Assembly (NCBI RefSeq): GCF_944377805.1
Contig: NZ_CALWFZ010000014.1
Location: 1 to 56,766 of the forward strand
Length of the DNA stretch: 56,766 bases
Direction: 5' to 3'
From: an uncultured Mediterraneibacter sp.
Lineage (GTDB): Bacteria; Bacillota; Clostridia; Lachnospirales; Lachnospiraceae
Part shown: positions 46,254-54,493 of the stretch, one piece after another
Layout: every line of letters begins with the position of its first letter
Numbering within the stretch: position 1 is the stretch's first letter
Notes under the pieces: generated by a model
Seen by the model: only the letters and a program-made list of their open reading frames with translations
Databases searched by the model: none
What the model was told of the DNA's origin: nothing
Program-made: the position numbers and the translations under genes

Positions 46254-47660
46254 CTATTCTCCGTCCTGCATATCAGCAAGGGCTGCTTTTATCATAATCG
46301 CACACTCCACGCGCTTGCGCTCCATCTCACAGCTCACCTCATATGTGTCGTTGATCGTGTGATGGAATTTATAAGAGTTCGCCATGCAGCCGCCGCTGCA
46401 GTAGAACCTTGCGAAACACTTCCTGCAGCTTTCTTTGGAATAGACGCTGCATCCCCGAAATGCATCGGCGGTCTCCGGCTTTGTAATCCCCTCGTCTACA
46501 TTTCCCATAAGAAACTCTTCCTGCCCGACAAACTGATGGCACGGATACAGATCTCCCCAGGGCGTCACTGCCAGATACTCCGTACCCGAACCGCAGCCCG
46601 AAAGCCGTTTGGAGACGCAGGGCCCGCCTTCCAGATCAATCATAAAGTGAAAGAAGTTAAACCCTCTTCCTTCTCTCTCCCTGTCTACCATGATCTTTGC
46701 CAGCCTGTCATACTCCGCAAAAATCGCGGGCAGATCCTCCCTTCGGATCGCATAGGGATCTGTGTCATCCCCTACTACCGGCTCGATAGAAATCTGCTCG
46801 AATCCAAGTTCGGCAAAATGTAGCACATCACTTGAAAAATCAAGGTTGTTTCTCGTAAATGTGCCTCTTATGTAATATTTCTGCTGATTCCTGCTCCTGG
46901 CCAGCTTCTGGAACTTCGGAACAATCAGATCGTAACTTCCCTTTCCGTTCCGGAAGGGGCGCATCTGATCATTGATCTCTTTTCTTCCGTCCAGACTTAA
47001 TACAACATTGTCCATCTCCTTGTTGACAAACTCCTGTACCTCATCATTTAACAGCACTCCGTTTGTCGTAAGGGTAAACCGGAAACGCTTGTCACATTTC
47101 TTTTCCAGTTCTCTTCCGTACGCTACCAGGTCTTTTACAACCTGCCAGTTCATCAAAGGCTCTCCGCCAAAGAAATCCACTTCCAGGTTTCTTCTCTTCC
47201 CTGAGTTAGCGATCAGGAAGTCCAACGCCTTCTTTCCCACCTCAAAAGACATCAGCGCGCGTCTTCCGTGGTACTCGCCTTCCTCCGCGAAACAGTATTT
47301 GCATGCAAGGTTGCAGTCGTGGGCGATATGAAGGCACAGCGCCTTTACAACCGTCTTTCTCTGCTTTACCTCATCGATGAAATCTTCATATATGTCTCTC
47401 GTAAAGAGCCTTCCCTCTCCAGCCAGCGTTGCTGCTGCGTCAAGAATATCCATCAGATCCCGCTCTTCGTACTGATCCCCGAGCTCATCTTTCAGATATG
47501 CCTTTGTCTCCGGTGTCCGGAGCGTATCAGCAGTATGAAACTCATTCTGCCTCTCAAGGGCGCCGATCACATCATAAGCCGTCTGATCGACTACATGCAC
47601 CGCGCCGCTGTTCACATCGAGAACGATATTATATCCATTATTCTGATACAGATGTATCAC
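46254..47660 (-). CDS. scfB: SCIFF peptide maturase, radical SAM/SPASM
   Basis: Forms thioether cross-links in the SCIFF peptide. 468 aa. The N-terminal RiPP-recognition-like part occupies about 1-85. The radical SAM cluster is Cys116-x3-Cys120-x2-Cys123 (CNLACKYC), followed by VDFFGGEPLMNW. The SPASM region has GCGSGTEYLAVTPWGDLYPCHQFVGQ and CFARFYCSGGC for auxiliary clusters. It follows the scfA peptide gene by 86 bp, with a hairpin between, and precedes secDF. Confidence 0.97.
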   Translation of the reverse strand: MIHLYQNNGYNIVLDVNSGAVHVVDQTAYDVIGALERQNEFHTADTLRTPETKAYLKDELGDQYEERDLMDILDAAATLAGEGRLFTRDIYEDFIDEVKQRKTVVKALCLHIAHDCNLACKYCFAEEGEYHGRRALMSFEVGKKALDFLIANSGKRRNLEVDFFGGEPLMNWQVVKDLVAYGRELEKKCDKRFRFTLTTNGVLLNDEVQEFVNKEMDNVVLSLDGRKEINDQMRPFRNGKGSYDLIVPKFQKLARSRNQQKYYIRGTFTRNNLDFSSDVLHFAELGFEQISIEPVVGDDTDPYAIRREDLPAIFAEYDRLAKIMVDREREGRGFNFFHFMIDLEGGPCVSKRLSGCGSGTEYLAVTPWGDLYPCHQFVGQEEFLMGNVDEGITKPETADAFRGCSVYSKESCRKCFARFYCSGGCMANSYKFHHTINDTYEVSCEMERKRVECAIMIKAALADMQDGE

Positions 47661-47687
47661 AACAGTACCTCACTTTCACACATGCAT

Positions 47688-47716
47688 AAGGCAGCGGCTT
47701 TACAGACCGCTGCCTT
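47688..47716 (-). terminator. Hairpin between scfA and scfB
   Basis: Perfect 10-bp arms AAGGCAGCGG (47688-47697) and CCGCTGCCTT (47707-47716), 9-nt loop, no T-run after it. Probably a partial stop or 3' stabiliser that keeps precursor-peptide mRNA in excess over the maturase message. Confidence 0.65.
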
Positions 47717-47746
47717 CCCCATTGATCTTTTGTTGCTGCGATATAA

Positions 47747-47890
47747 TTATTTTCTGTTTTCGCAGGTCTGATTTCCCACGGTACAGGATGTCTTACAGGC
47801 TGACTGGCATGATGTCTGGCATTCTCCGCATCCGCCTTTTTTCACTGTATTATTTAATGTCTGTGTATTTAATGTCTTAATGTGTTCCAT
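47747..47890 (-). CDS. scfA: SCIFF precursor peptide (six cysteines in forty-five residues)
   Basis: A 47-aa peptide I translated by hand. It begins MEHIKTLNTQTLNNTVKKGG and has six cysteines at 21, 24, 28, 32, 36 and 43 in the core, ending in NRK. The conserved leader and the Cys-rich core match the SCIFF family, the near-universal clostridial RiPP substrate of ScfB. AGGAGG lies 7 nt before the ATG, and the gene has its own promoter. The biological role of the mature peptide is unknown in general. Confidence 0.95.
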   Translation of the reverse strand: MEHIKTLNTQTLNNTVKKGGCGECQTSCQSACKTSCTVGNQTCENRK

Positions 47891-47930
47891 GTTCTATCCT
47901 CCTACTCTTCTGCAATGTTATGCTCGTAAC

Positions 47931-47959
47931 ATTATATCACAGGACCGGCAGTTTTGAAA
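47931..47959 (-). promoter_or_regulatory. Promoter of scfA
   Basis: On the minus strand TTTCAA (47959-47954), 17 bp, and an extended -10 TGATATAAT (TATAAT at 47936-47931), about 40 bp before the scfA start. Confidence 0.65.
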
Positions 47960-47967
47960 GTATTTTT

Positions 47968-48354
47968 TTACGATACCATACCGCCGAGCATTCCGCCGCC
48001 CGCGCACAGTAGAAATGTGGTGATCAGGCTGGTCATACCACTCTCCAGAGAGTGATACACTCCCAGGGAGATGAGCAGAAGCAGAATAAAATAAACAACA
48101 CCGGTCAGAAGCCCCCACAAAAATTTTCTCACGCCGGTCAGTTTTCCGATCACAAATCCGCCGGAAAATGTAGAGATTACATAAGTTAAAATAATTCCGG
48201 CGTTTACATTCTCCTCGCTGAGTCCCGCCTTATACAGCAGCAAAGTCAGGATAAGAAGCAGGATTCCTGTTACAACATAAGCGCACAGCAGCGCTTTTAC
48301 AATACTGAACGCTCTCAATTCCACGCCCTGTTTCCCGCCAGATTTTTTCTCCAT
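47968..48354 (-). CDS. TIGR04086 family membrane protein
   Basis: 128 aa from the ATG at 48354 (GGGAGGAG just before it; the ATG at 48378 has none). About four hydrophobic helices, with FSGGFVIGKLTGVRKFLWGLLTGVVY in the middle and GGGMLGGMVS at the end. Proteins of this family commonly sit just before scfA and scfB in Clostridia, as here. No function is known. Confidence 0.85.
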   Translation of the reverse strand: MEKKSGGKQGVELRAFSIVKALLCAYVVTGILLLILTLLLYKAGLSEENVNAGIILTYVISTFSGGFVIGKLTGVRKFLWGLLTGVVYFILLLLISLGVYHSLESGMTSLITTFLLCAGGGMLGGMVS

Positions 48355-48461
48355 TTTTCTCCTCCCGAATCCAAACATAGTCCATCAGCAGTAGTTCCAT
48401 TTGTCCTTCTGATACATCCTATGTTTGTCCGGCCGGATTTATGACAGTACTTCCGGAATAT

Positions 48462-49004
48462 CTATCCCATCTGACGGCCGAGAAAGTCGGCGGCGCTGCT
48501 GGCAACCCGCTGTTCCACCTCCCCAAATCTTTTCTTCTGGTCTTTGTTGAGCAGTACGACAGAACCAATGACATCGCCCTCGCTTATAATCGGGCAGATC
48601 GCCTCATCCTGGAAATCTTTCATATCCGGTATCACCCTGATATAAGACGAATCTGTATTCACCGCCAGGATCTGTCCGCGCTCTTTCAGTAAATGATCCA
48701 GCTCTTTTCCTATAAACTGATCCTGCAGCTCCTTCTTTCCGCTGCCGGACGCCGCCACTATCTGATCCGTATCCGTAATGCACACGGTACATCCCAGTGT
48801 CTGGGAAAGGCTCTCAGCGTAAAGTTTAGCCAGTGTTCCCAGTTCTCCGATCGGGGAATACTTTTTCAGAATAATTTCGCCTTCCCTGTCGGTAAATATC
48901 TCCAGCGGATCCCCCTCCCGGATGCGAAGCGTTCTTCTGATCTCTTTTGGAATGACGACACGCCCCAGATCGTCAATCCTCCTTACTATACCTGTCGCTT
49001 TCAT
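48462..49004 (-). CDS. spoVT: Stage V sporulation protein T
   Basis: Forespore transcription regulator that tunes sigma-G genes. 180 aa. The N-terminal AbrB swapped-hairpin DNA-binding domain covers about 1-50 (MKATGIVRRIDDLGRVVIPKEIRRTLRI). A C-terminal GAF domain covers about 55-178 (SLSQTLGCTVCITDTDQIVAASG, ICPIISEGDVIGSVVLL). A sigma-G-like promoter lies upstream, in agreement with the known control of spoVT. Confidence 0.97.
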   Translation of the reverse strand: MKATGIVRRIDDLGRVVIPKEIRRTLRIREGDPLEIFTDREGEIILKKYSPIGELGTLAKLYAESLSQTLGCTVCITDTDQIVAASGSGKKELQDQFIGKELDHLLKERGQILAVNTDSSYIRVIPDMKDFQDEAICPIISEGDVIGSVVLLNKDQKKRFGEVEQRVASSAADFLGRQMG

Positions 49005-49064
49005 ACAAAAAATCCTCCGTCATACAAATATCTACATAAAAATATACTTTTCTGTCAGTAAATG

Positions 49065-49094
49065 TAGTATCTGTAAAACGGAGGAATTTATTCA
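49065..49094 (-). promoter_or_regulatory. Sigma-G-type promoter of spoVT
   Basis: On the minus strand TGAATA (49094-49089), 17 bp, GATACTA (49071-49065), about 60 bp before the start codon. The -10 heptamer and spacing are identical to those ahead of spoVAC at 14634-14662. Confidence 0.7.
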
Positions 49095-49113
49095 TATTTC
49101 CGGCATGCCGGTT

Positions 49114-50742
49114 CTATCCCATTTCCTTATACTGCTGCGCAATATTGAGCGCATGGTCTCCCATTCTTTCAAAATCAGTCAGCACCTCTGAGAATACAAT
49201 TCCACTCTGGGGTTTGCATTTGCCTTTTTTCAGTCTCTGCATCTGCTTCTTAAAGTATTTGTCGCGCATATCGTCCGTCTTCTGCTCCATGACGACCGCC
49301 TGTCCCAGTACCTGTTCAGCGTCTTCCGGAGCCACATTTTTTATATTCTCCAGAGATGCGAGACACTGCTTTTTCATCTCTTCCAGTTCCAGGAGTACGT
49401 TCTCTGAAAATTTCAGGTCCCACTTCTTCATATCGTCCGCGTATTCCGCAATGTTGGTGGCATGATCCCCGATCCGCTCCAGATTGCTGATAATAGCGTA
49501 ATATCCGTTGATCTTCCGGGAGTCATCCGCGTTGAGCTCTCCCGACATAAGGGAGACGATATACTCGGAAATCCCTTTGTTCAGATAATCGATATACTCC
49601 TCCCTCTCATCGACCTTGCTGCGGGCTCTCTCATTATACTGGATCAGCGTATCAAATGCGTCTTCAATATTTTTCGTCACCATATCCACCATTCTTCCCA
49701 CTTCTTCCCTTACCTGGGTAAGAGCAATCGCACTGTTGCCGACAGCGTACGAAGAGTCGAACGGCTCGATATATTTCAGGCACAGATCCTCGTCGTCCTC
49801 TTTTTTGCTGTCCGGAAGGATCTTCTCAGCCGCTTTGGCCATATAAGTTCCAAATGGCAGCAGGATCACTGTCGTCACAATATTAAATACCGTATGCGCG
49901 TTCGCGATCTGCGCCACCGGATCTCCCGGAGTGACAGATTCAATCAGGGAAACATATGGAGTCACCATACAGATAACGGTAAAGATTGCGGTTCCGATAA
50001 TATTGAACATCAGATGAATAACGGTAGTGCGCCTTGCGTTCACCTTTGTTCCGATAGACGCAAGAACCGCAGTGATACACGTTCCGATATTCTGTCCGAA
50101 GAGCACATAGACCGCGCTTGAAAGCGGAATCATCCCCGTTGCCGCCAGCGCCTGCAAAATACCTACTGATGCTGAAGAGGACTGAATAACAGCCGTAAAC
50201 ACTGCTCCTACGAGAATTCCGATCAAAGGATTGCTAAACTGTGTCATCAGGCTGATGAATGCTTCCGAATCCTGAAGAGGCTCCATAGCTGCTCCCATCA
50301 TATCCATGCCCATAAAAAGGATACCCAGCCCCGCAATGATGCTGCTGATATGATGTACTTTCTCACTCTTTACGAACATAATCGCTCCCACGCCGAGAAT
50401 TGCGAACAGCGGCGCGACGGCGCCAATATCCAGAGCGATAAGCTGGCCCGTGATCGTAGTTCCGATGTTGGCTCCCATAATGATCCACACAGCCTGCCTC
50501 AGGGTCATGAGCCCCGAATTAACAAATCCAACCACCATGACCGTAGTTGCCGAAGAAGACTGAATCACCGCGGTAATTCCGGCTCCAACGAGAACTCCTT
50601 TGATCCGGTTGGAAGTCAGCTTTTCCAGAATCGATTTCATCTTGTTCCCGGCAGCAGCCTCAAGACCGTTGCTCATCATCTGCATCCCGTACAAAAAGAG
50701 CGCCAGGCCGCCCAGTAAAGAAAGTATATCTGTTATCCCCAT
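49114..50742 (-). CDS. Na/Pi cotransporter with C-terminal PhoU-like domain
   Basis: Sodium-linked phosphate transporter. 542 aa from the ATG at 50742 (AAAGGAG 9 nt upstream); the frame opens at 50796 but has no ribosome site there. Two inverted membrane halves each carry the QSSSA signature (AVIQSSSATTVMVVG and AVIQSSSASVGILQA). The C-terminal about 200 residues are helical and PhoU-like, with LERIGDHATNIAEYADD and FERMGDHALNIAQQ. Uptake versus efflux cannot be told from sequence. It has its own TTGACA promoter element (50801-50796). Confidence 0.94.
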   Translation of the reverse strand: MGITDILSLLGGLALFLYGMQMMSNGLEAAAGNKMKSILEKLTSNRIKGVLVGAGITAVIQSSSATTVMVVGFVNSGLMTLRQAVWIIMGANIGTTITGQLIALDIGAVAPLFAILGVGAIMFVKSEKVHHISSIIAGLGILFMGMDMMGAAMEPLQDSEAFISLMTQFSNPLIGILVGAVFTAVIQSSSASVGILQALAATGMIPLSSAVYVLFGQNIGTCITAVLASIGTKVNARRTTVIHLMFNIIGTAIFTVICMVTPYVSLIESVTPGDPVAQIANAHTVFNIVTTVILLPFGTYMAKAAEKILPDSKKEDDEDLCLKYIEPFDSSYAVGNSAIALTQVREEVGRMVDMVTKNIEDAFDTLIQYNERARSKVDEREEYIDYLNKGISEYIVSLMSGELNADDSRKINGYYAIISNLERIGDHATNIAEYADDMKKWDLKFSENVLLELEEMKKQCLASLENIKNVAPEDAEQVLGQAVVMEQKTDDMRDKYFKKQMQRLKKGKCKPQSGIVFSEVLTDFERMGDHALNIAQQYKEMG

Positions 50743-50824
50743 TCCTTTTTCTCCTTTGCAAAGCTGGTTTAAAAGTAACACGCGCTGTCGCGACATGTCA
50801 ATGTTTATTTTACAAGATCTGTTA

Positions 50825-50853
50825 TTGAAATGAATTCTCTCTTCTGCTAATAT
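50825..50853 (+). promoter_or_regulatory. Promoter of the AEC transporter gene
   Basis: TTGAAA (50825-50830), 17 bp, TAATAT (50848-50853), about 40 bp before the ATG. Confidence 0.7.
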
Positions 50854-50893
50854 TTATTACATCATACTAAACAGAAAACGGAGTGCTTAAATC

Positions 50894-51811
50894 ATGTTTA
50901 TTCTTATTTTCGAGCAGCTTGTAAAAATGTTTTTTATTATGGCGCTCGCATTTATATGCTATCGAATCGGCCTGGTCAGGCAGGAGGGCAATAAAACCGT
51001 ATCAAACCTGCTTCTTATGGTTGTCAACCCAATCCTTATCATAACCGTTTATCAGACAGATTATGACGCGGAATTAGTAAGAGGACTTCTCTTCTCATTT
51101 GCCGCCGCGGCAGTATGCCACATAATCGGCATCATCATCTCGACAGTCCTTGTCCGGCCCGGAAGCGGCGCCGACTATACGCTCGACCGGTACAATGCCA
51201 TGTATTCCAACTGCGGGTTCATCGGAATACCGCTGATCGGCAGCGTACTCGGAAGCAACGGCATCTTCTTTCTGACCGCATATATAGCCATGTTTAACCT
51301 GTTTACATGGACTCACGGAGTAATCCTCATGGAAAAGAAGTGTTCGCTTAAAAGCCTGAAAGAGGGACTGCTCTCCCCGACGTTTCTCGCAACGATCGTC
51401 GCCATCCTGCTCTTTTTCGTGCAGTTCAGGATCCCTTCCGTACTGCTCGATTCCATGAATTATGTCGCGGATATGAACACACCCCTTGCCATGATGGTGG
51501 CAGGATTTTCCGTAGCGCAGGCAGACATCGGGAAAGTGTTTGGTACCTTGCGGCTGTATTATGTGGCGGCTATCAAACTGTTTTTATTTCCTCTGCTCTG
51601 TCTCCCTCTTCTCTGTCTCCTCCCGCTCTCAGGGGATGTGGCAATGACGATGCTGATTGCGGCAGCCTGCCCGGCCGCCACTACAGGCATTATGATGGCA
51701 ATCCGCTATAATCAGAATTATACGTATGCGTCGGAGGCGTTCTCCCTGTCAACACTGCTCTCGGTTCTGACTCTTCCGACTGTCGTGCTGATAGCAGAAC
51801 AAATATTATAA
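50894..51811 (+). CDS. AEC family transporter (auxin efflux carrier-like)
   Basis: 305 aa with about ten hydrophobic helices. The N-terminal FFIMALAFICYRIGLV, the central YNAMYSNCGFIGIPLIGSVLG and the C-terminal PAATTGIMMAIRYNQNYTYASEAFSLSTLLS are typical of the bacterial AEC/malate permease-like branch. Substrates are usually dicarboxylates or unknown anions. Single gene; not linked to a pathway here. Confidence 0.92.
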   Translation: MFILIFEQLVKMFFIMALAFICYRIGLVRQEGNKTVSNLLLMVVNPILIITVYQTDYDAELVRGLLFSFAAAAVCHIIGIIISTVLVRPGSGADYTLDRYNAMYSNCGFIGIPLIGSVLGSNGIFFLTAYIAMFNLFTWTHGVILMEKKCSLKSLKEGLLSPTFLATIVAILLFFVQFRIPSVLLDSMNYVADMNTPLAMMVAGFSVAQADIGKVFGTLRLYYVAAIKLFLFPLLCLPLLCLLPLSGDVAMTMLIAAACPAATTGIMMAIRYNQNYTYASEAFSLSTLLSVLTLPTVVLIAEQIL

Positions 51812-51813
51812 GC

Positions 51814-51850
51814 AAAAGTGTGGAGTGAAATAATTTCACCCCACACTTTT
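51814..51850. terminator. Bidirectional terminator between the AEC gene and xylB
   Basis: AAAAGTGTGGAGTGAAA pairs with TTTCACCCCACACTTTT around a 3-nt loop with one mismatch. It ends in T4 on both strands, and the convergent genes stop on either side of it. Confidence 0.85.
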
Positions 51851-51855
51851 CTATG

Positions 51856-53319
51856 TCATCGCTTATACAGATCCTTTATGGCCGGATATATTTCCTTGAA
51901 TCTGGAATATTTTTCTTCATATTTTTCTGTCAGTTCTGCCACAGGTTCTATTGTACCAGCCACTTTTACCAGTTTATCAGCAGCAGTATTCACATCCGGA
52001 TATTCTCCACATCCGACGGCGGCAAGCATAGCTCCCCCAAGAGCCGGTCCCTCCTCGTTTTCCGGTACATCCACCTTCAATTTCATAACATTGGAGATGA
52101 TCCTTTTCCACAGATCACTCTTCGCGCCTCCGCCGCAGATTTTTGTCCGTTCCGGACAAATACCAAGATTTTTAGCGATTTCGAGGGAATCTCTGAGCCC
52201 AAAAGCAACACCTTCCAATACCGCCTGTGTCATGTCCTCTCTTGTTGTATTCATAGACATCCCCATAAAAAGCGCTCTCACATAAGGATCATTGTGCGGG
52301 GATCTCTCCCCCATCAAATACGGCAGATAAAAGACATCATTTTCTCCCAGCCGGCAAATGTTTTCCTGCTCCGCACTGTAATCTCCAGCCTTTAAAATCT
52401 CATCCATCCACCATTTGTTGCATGATGCCGCGCTCAGCATACAGCCCATCAGATGATATTTACCGTCCGCATGCGCAAAAGAATGGAGGCTATTATATTT
52501 ATCAACACAGAAATCGTCACTGGAGATAAATATCGTTCCGGAAGTTCCAAGGGAAATATTACATCTCCCGCCTCCGACCGTTCCTGTCCCCACGGCCGCC
52601 GCTGCGTTATCCCCTGCCCCCGCAACGACCTTTACCGTCCGGGGCAGCCCCACTTTCCCGGCAATCTGTGGCCGAAGCTGTCCGACCACTTCGTAACTCT
52701 CATGGATGGTCGGGAACATCCCTTCATTTATCCCGCATATGTCGAGCATTTTATCGGACCAGCATCTGTTTCTTACGTCCATCAGCAGCATGCCCGATGC
52801 ATCCGACACATCCGTGACAAAAGAGCCCGTCAGCTTATACGCCAGGTAGTCCTTTGGGAGCATAATCTTTTTGATACGGGCAAAATTATCAGGTTCATTC
52901 TTTTTCATCCAGAGGATCTTAGGTGCTGTAAAACCTGCAAATGCGATGTTAGCCGTATATTGGGAAAGATTTTGTTTTCCCACTGTATTGTTTAAATATT
53001 CTGTTTCCTCTGCTGATCTTCCGTCATTCCAAAGGATTGCCGGGCGTATAGAACAATCCCTTTCATCCAGAGTTACAAGTCCATGCATCTGACCGCCAAT
53101 CCCGATCCCAGCCACCTGCGTTCTTTCATAGCCCCCCGTCAGTTCGCAGATACCCTCCAAAGTCTTATCATACCAGTCGTCCGGCTCCTGTTCCGCCCAT
53201 CCGGCATGCAGCAGAGACAACGGATATGTTTTGGATACTATATTTTTGATACTGCCATTACCATCCATCAGAAGCAGTTTTACCGCGGAGGTTCCAAGAT
53301 CTATACCTATATACAACAT
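51856..53319 (-). CDS. xylB: Xylulokinase
   Basis: FGGY-family kinase making xylulose-5-phosphate. 487 aa. The N-terminal phosphate loop is YIGIDLGTSAVKLLLMD. GIGIGGQMHGLVTLDE is the sugar-binding motif typical of xylulokinases, and VAGAGDNAAAAVGTG and CGGGAKSDLWKRI complete the ATP site. Last gene of the polyol operon, 22 bp after the dehydrogenase. Confidence 0.95.
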   Translation of the reverse strand: MLYIGIDLGTSAVKLLLMDGNGSIKNIVSKTYPLSLLHAGWAEQEPDDWYDKTLEGICELTGGYERTQVAGIGIGGQMHGLVTLDERDCSIRPAILWNDGRSAEETEYLNNTVGKQNLSQYTANIAFAGFTAPKILWMKKNEPDNFARIKKIMLPKDYLAYKLTGSFVTDVSDASGMLLMDVRNRCWSDKMLDICGINEGMFPTIHESYEVVGQLRPQIAGKVGLPRTVKVVAGAGDNAAAAVGTGTVGGGRCNISLGTSGTIFISSDDFCVDKYNSLHSFAHADGKYHLMGCMLSAASCNKWWMDEILKAGDYSAEQENICRLGENDVFYLPYLMGERSPHNDPYVRALFMGMSMNTTREDMTQAVLEGVAFGLRDSLEIAKNLGICPERTKICGGGAKSDLWKRIISNVMKLKVDVPENEEGPALGGAMLAAVGCGEYPDVNTAADKLVKVAGTIEPVAELTEKYEEKYSRFKEIYPAIKDLYKR

Positions 53320-53341
53320 AATCTTTCTCCTGTTCTTACAG

Positions 53342-54388
53342 TCAAATCTTAATTACTGCTTTAACGAGATCCGTCTTATTACTAACAGCCTCATCGAACG
53401 CTTCCTGGATGTGATCCAGGTCAAATCTGTGTGTTATTATTCTTTTTACGTCAATCGTGCCGCTGGCTACCGCGGCAATTGCTTTGGGATAAATGTTGCG
53501 ATAACGGAATACCGTTGTTATTCGGGCTTCTTTGTCCATGATCTGAGCAAAATTATAGTTTATTTCCTCCTGGGAAGAGAGCCCCACCAAAGTAATGGTT
53601 CCGCCTCTTCTTACCACAAAGGCAGATTGGGCTATAGTTACCGGCGAACCGGCAGTCTCGAAAACAACATCTCCGCCACGACCTCCGGTTATCTTCTCTA
53701 TCTCTTTGAGCATATCAGTCTGCCCGCTGTTGATCACATAGTCAGCTCCCAATTCTTTTGCCTTTGCAAGTCTGGCGTCTACCAGATCTGTTACTATAAT
53801 CCTTCCCGCGCCGCGAGCCTTGCTGGCAAGAAGAGTCACCAGGCCTATACACCCGGCTCCAAGAATTACAACCGTGTCTCCAGTCTGTACCTCGCCTTGA
53901 TTTACCGCGTAAAACCCTACCGAGAGAGGCTCGATCAGGGCGCCCTCCTCCGTAGATACATTATCCGGGAGTTTAAAGCACATGTCCGCCGGAAAGGCAA
54001 TGTACTCTTCATAGCATCCCTGAACCGGCGGTGTCGCAAGAAATACGACATCCGGGCAGAGATTATAATGCCCTGTCTTGCAAAACTCACATTTACCGCA
54101 GGTAATACCTGGTTCAAGAGCGACACGGTCCCCCTCCTTTAATCCGGTCACATTTTTGCCTGTTTTTACTACTGTGCCCGCGCATTCATGTCCCAACATG
54201 AAATCTTCCTCAAGATTTACTTTATACGCTCCACAGTTTCCATAATGAAAATAATGTACATCAGAACCGCATATGCCGACATATTCCAGATGCACCAGCA
54301 CCTCTTCGTCCTTTATATCCGGCACCGGAATTTCTTTAAGCACCATTTTGTTCGTTCCTCTCATATACGCCGCTTTTTGCATTTTCAT
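53342..54388 (-). CDS. Zinc-dependent polyol dehydrogenase (sorbitol/xylitol dehydrogenase family)
   Basis: Medium-chain dehydrogenase, 348 aa. The catalytic zinc set is Cys40 (GICGSD), His67 and Glu68 (GHECAG). The structural zinc set is Cys97, Cys100, Cys103 and Cys111. NAD motif GAGCIGLV. It probably oxidises a pentitol to a ketopentose, D-xylulose being the likely product given xylB next door. Xylitol or D-arabitol as substrate is inference; sorbitol to fructose is less consistent with the kinase. Confidence 0.92.
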   Translation of the reverse strand: MKMQKAAYMRGTNKMVLKEIPVPDIKDEEVLVHLEYVGICGSDVHYFHYGNCGAYKVNLEEDFMLGHECAGTVVKTGKNVTGLKEGDRVALEPGITCGKCEFCKTGHYNLCPDVVFLATPPVQGCYEEYIAFPADMCFKLPDNVSTEEGALIEPLSVGFYAVNQGEVQTGDTVVILGAGCIGLVTLLASKARGAGRIIVTDLVDARLAKAKELGADYVINSGQTDMLKEIEKITGGRGGDVVFETAGSPVTIAQSAFVVRRGGTITLVGLSSQEEINYNFAQIMDKEARITTVFRYRNIYPKAIAAVASGTIDVKRIITHRFDLDHIQEAFDEAVSNKTDLVKAVIKI

Positions 54389-54422
54389 TCTGTTCTGCCT
54401 CCTTTTCTTATTTATAATTTAT

Positions 54423-54452
54423 ATGCCTGACAGGCTTTCACCCGTCAGGCAT
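54423..54452 (-). terminator. Hairpin between the binding protein and dehydrogenase genes
   Basis: ATGCCTGACAGG (54423-54434) pairs with CCCGTCAGGCAT (54441-54452) with one mismatch and a 6-nt loop. It sits just after the binding-protein stop and lacks a T-run. Likely a partial stop or 3' stabiliser favouring binding-protein mRNA. Confidence 0.6.
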
Positions 54453-54493
54453 CTCATTACACACCTTATTTGCCTATCTGGTTCTCAGGGATT

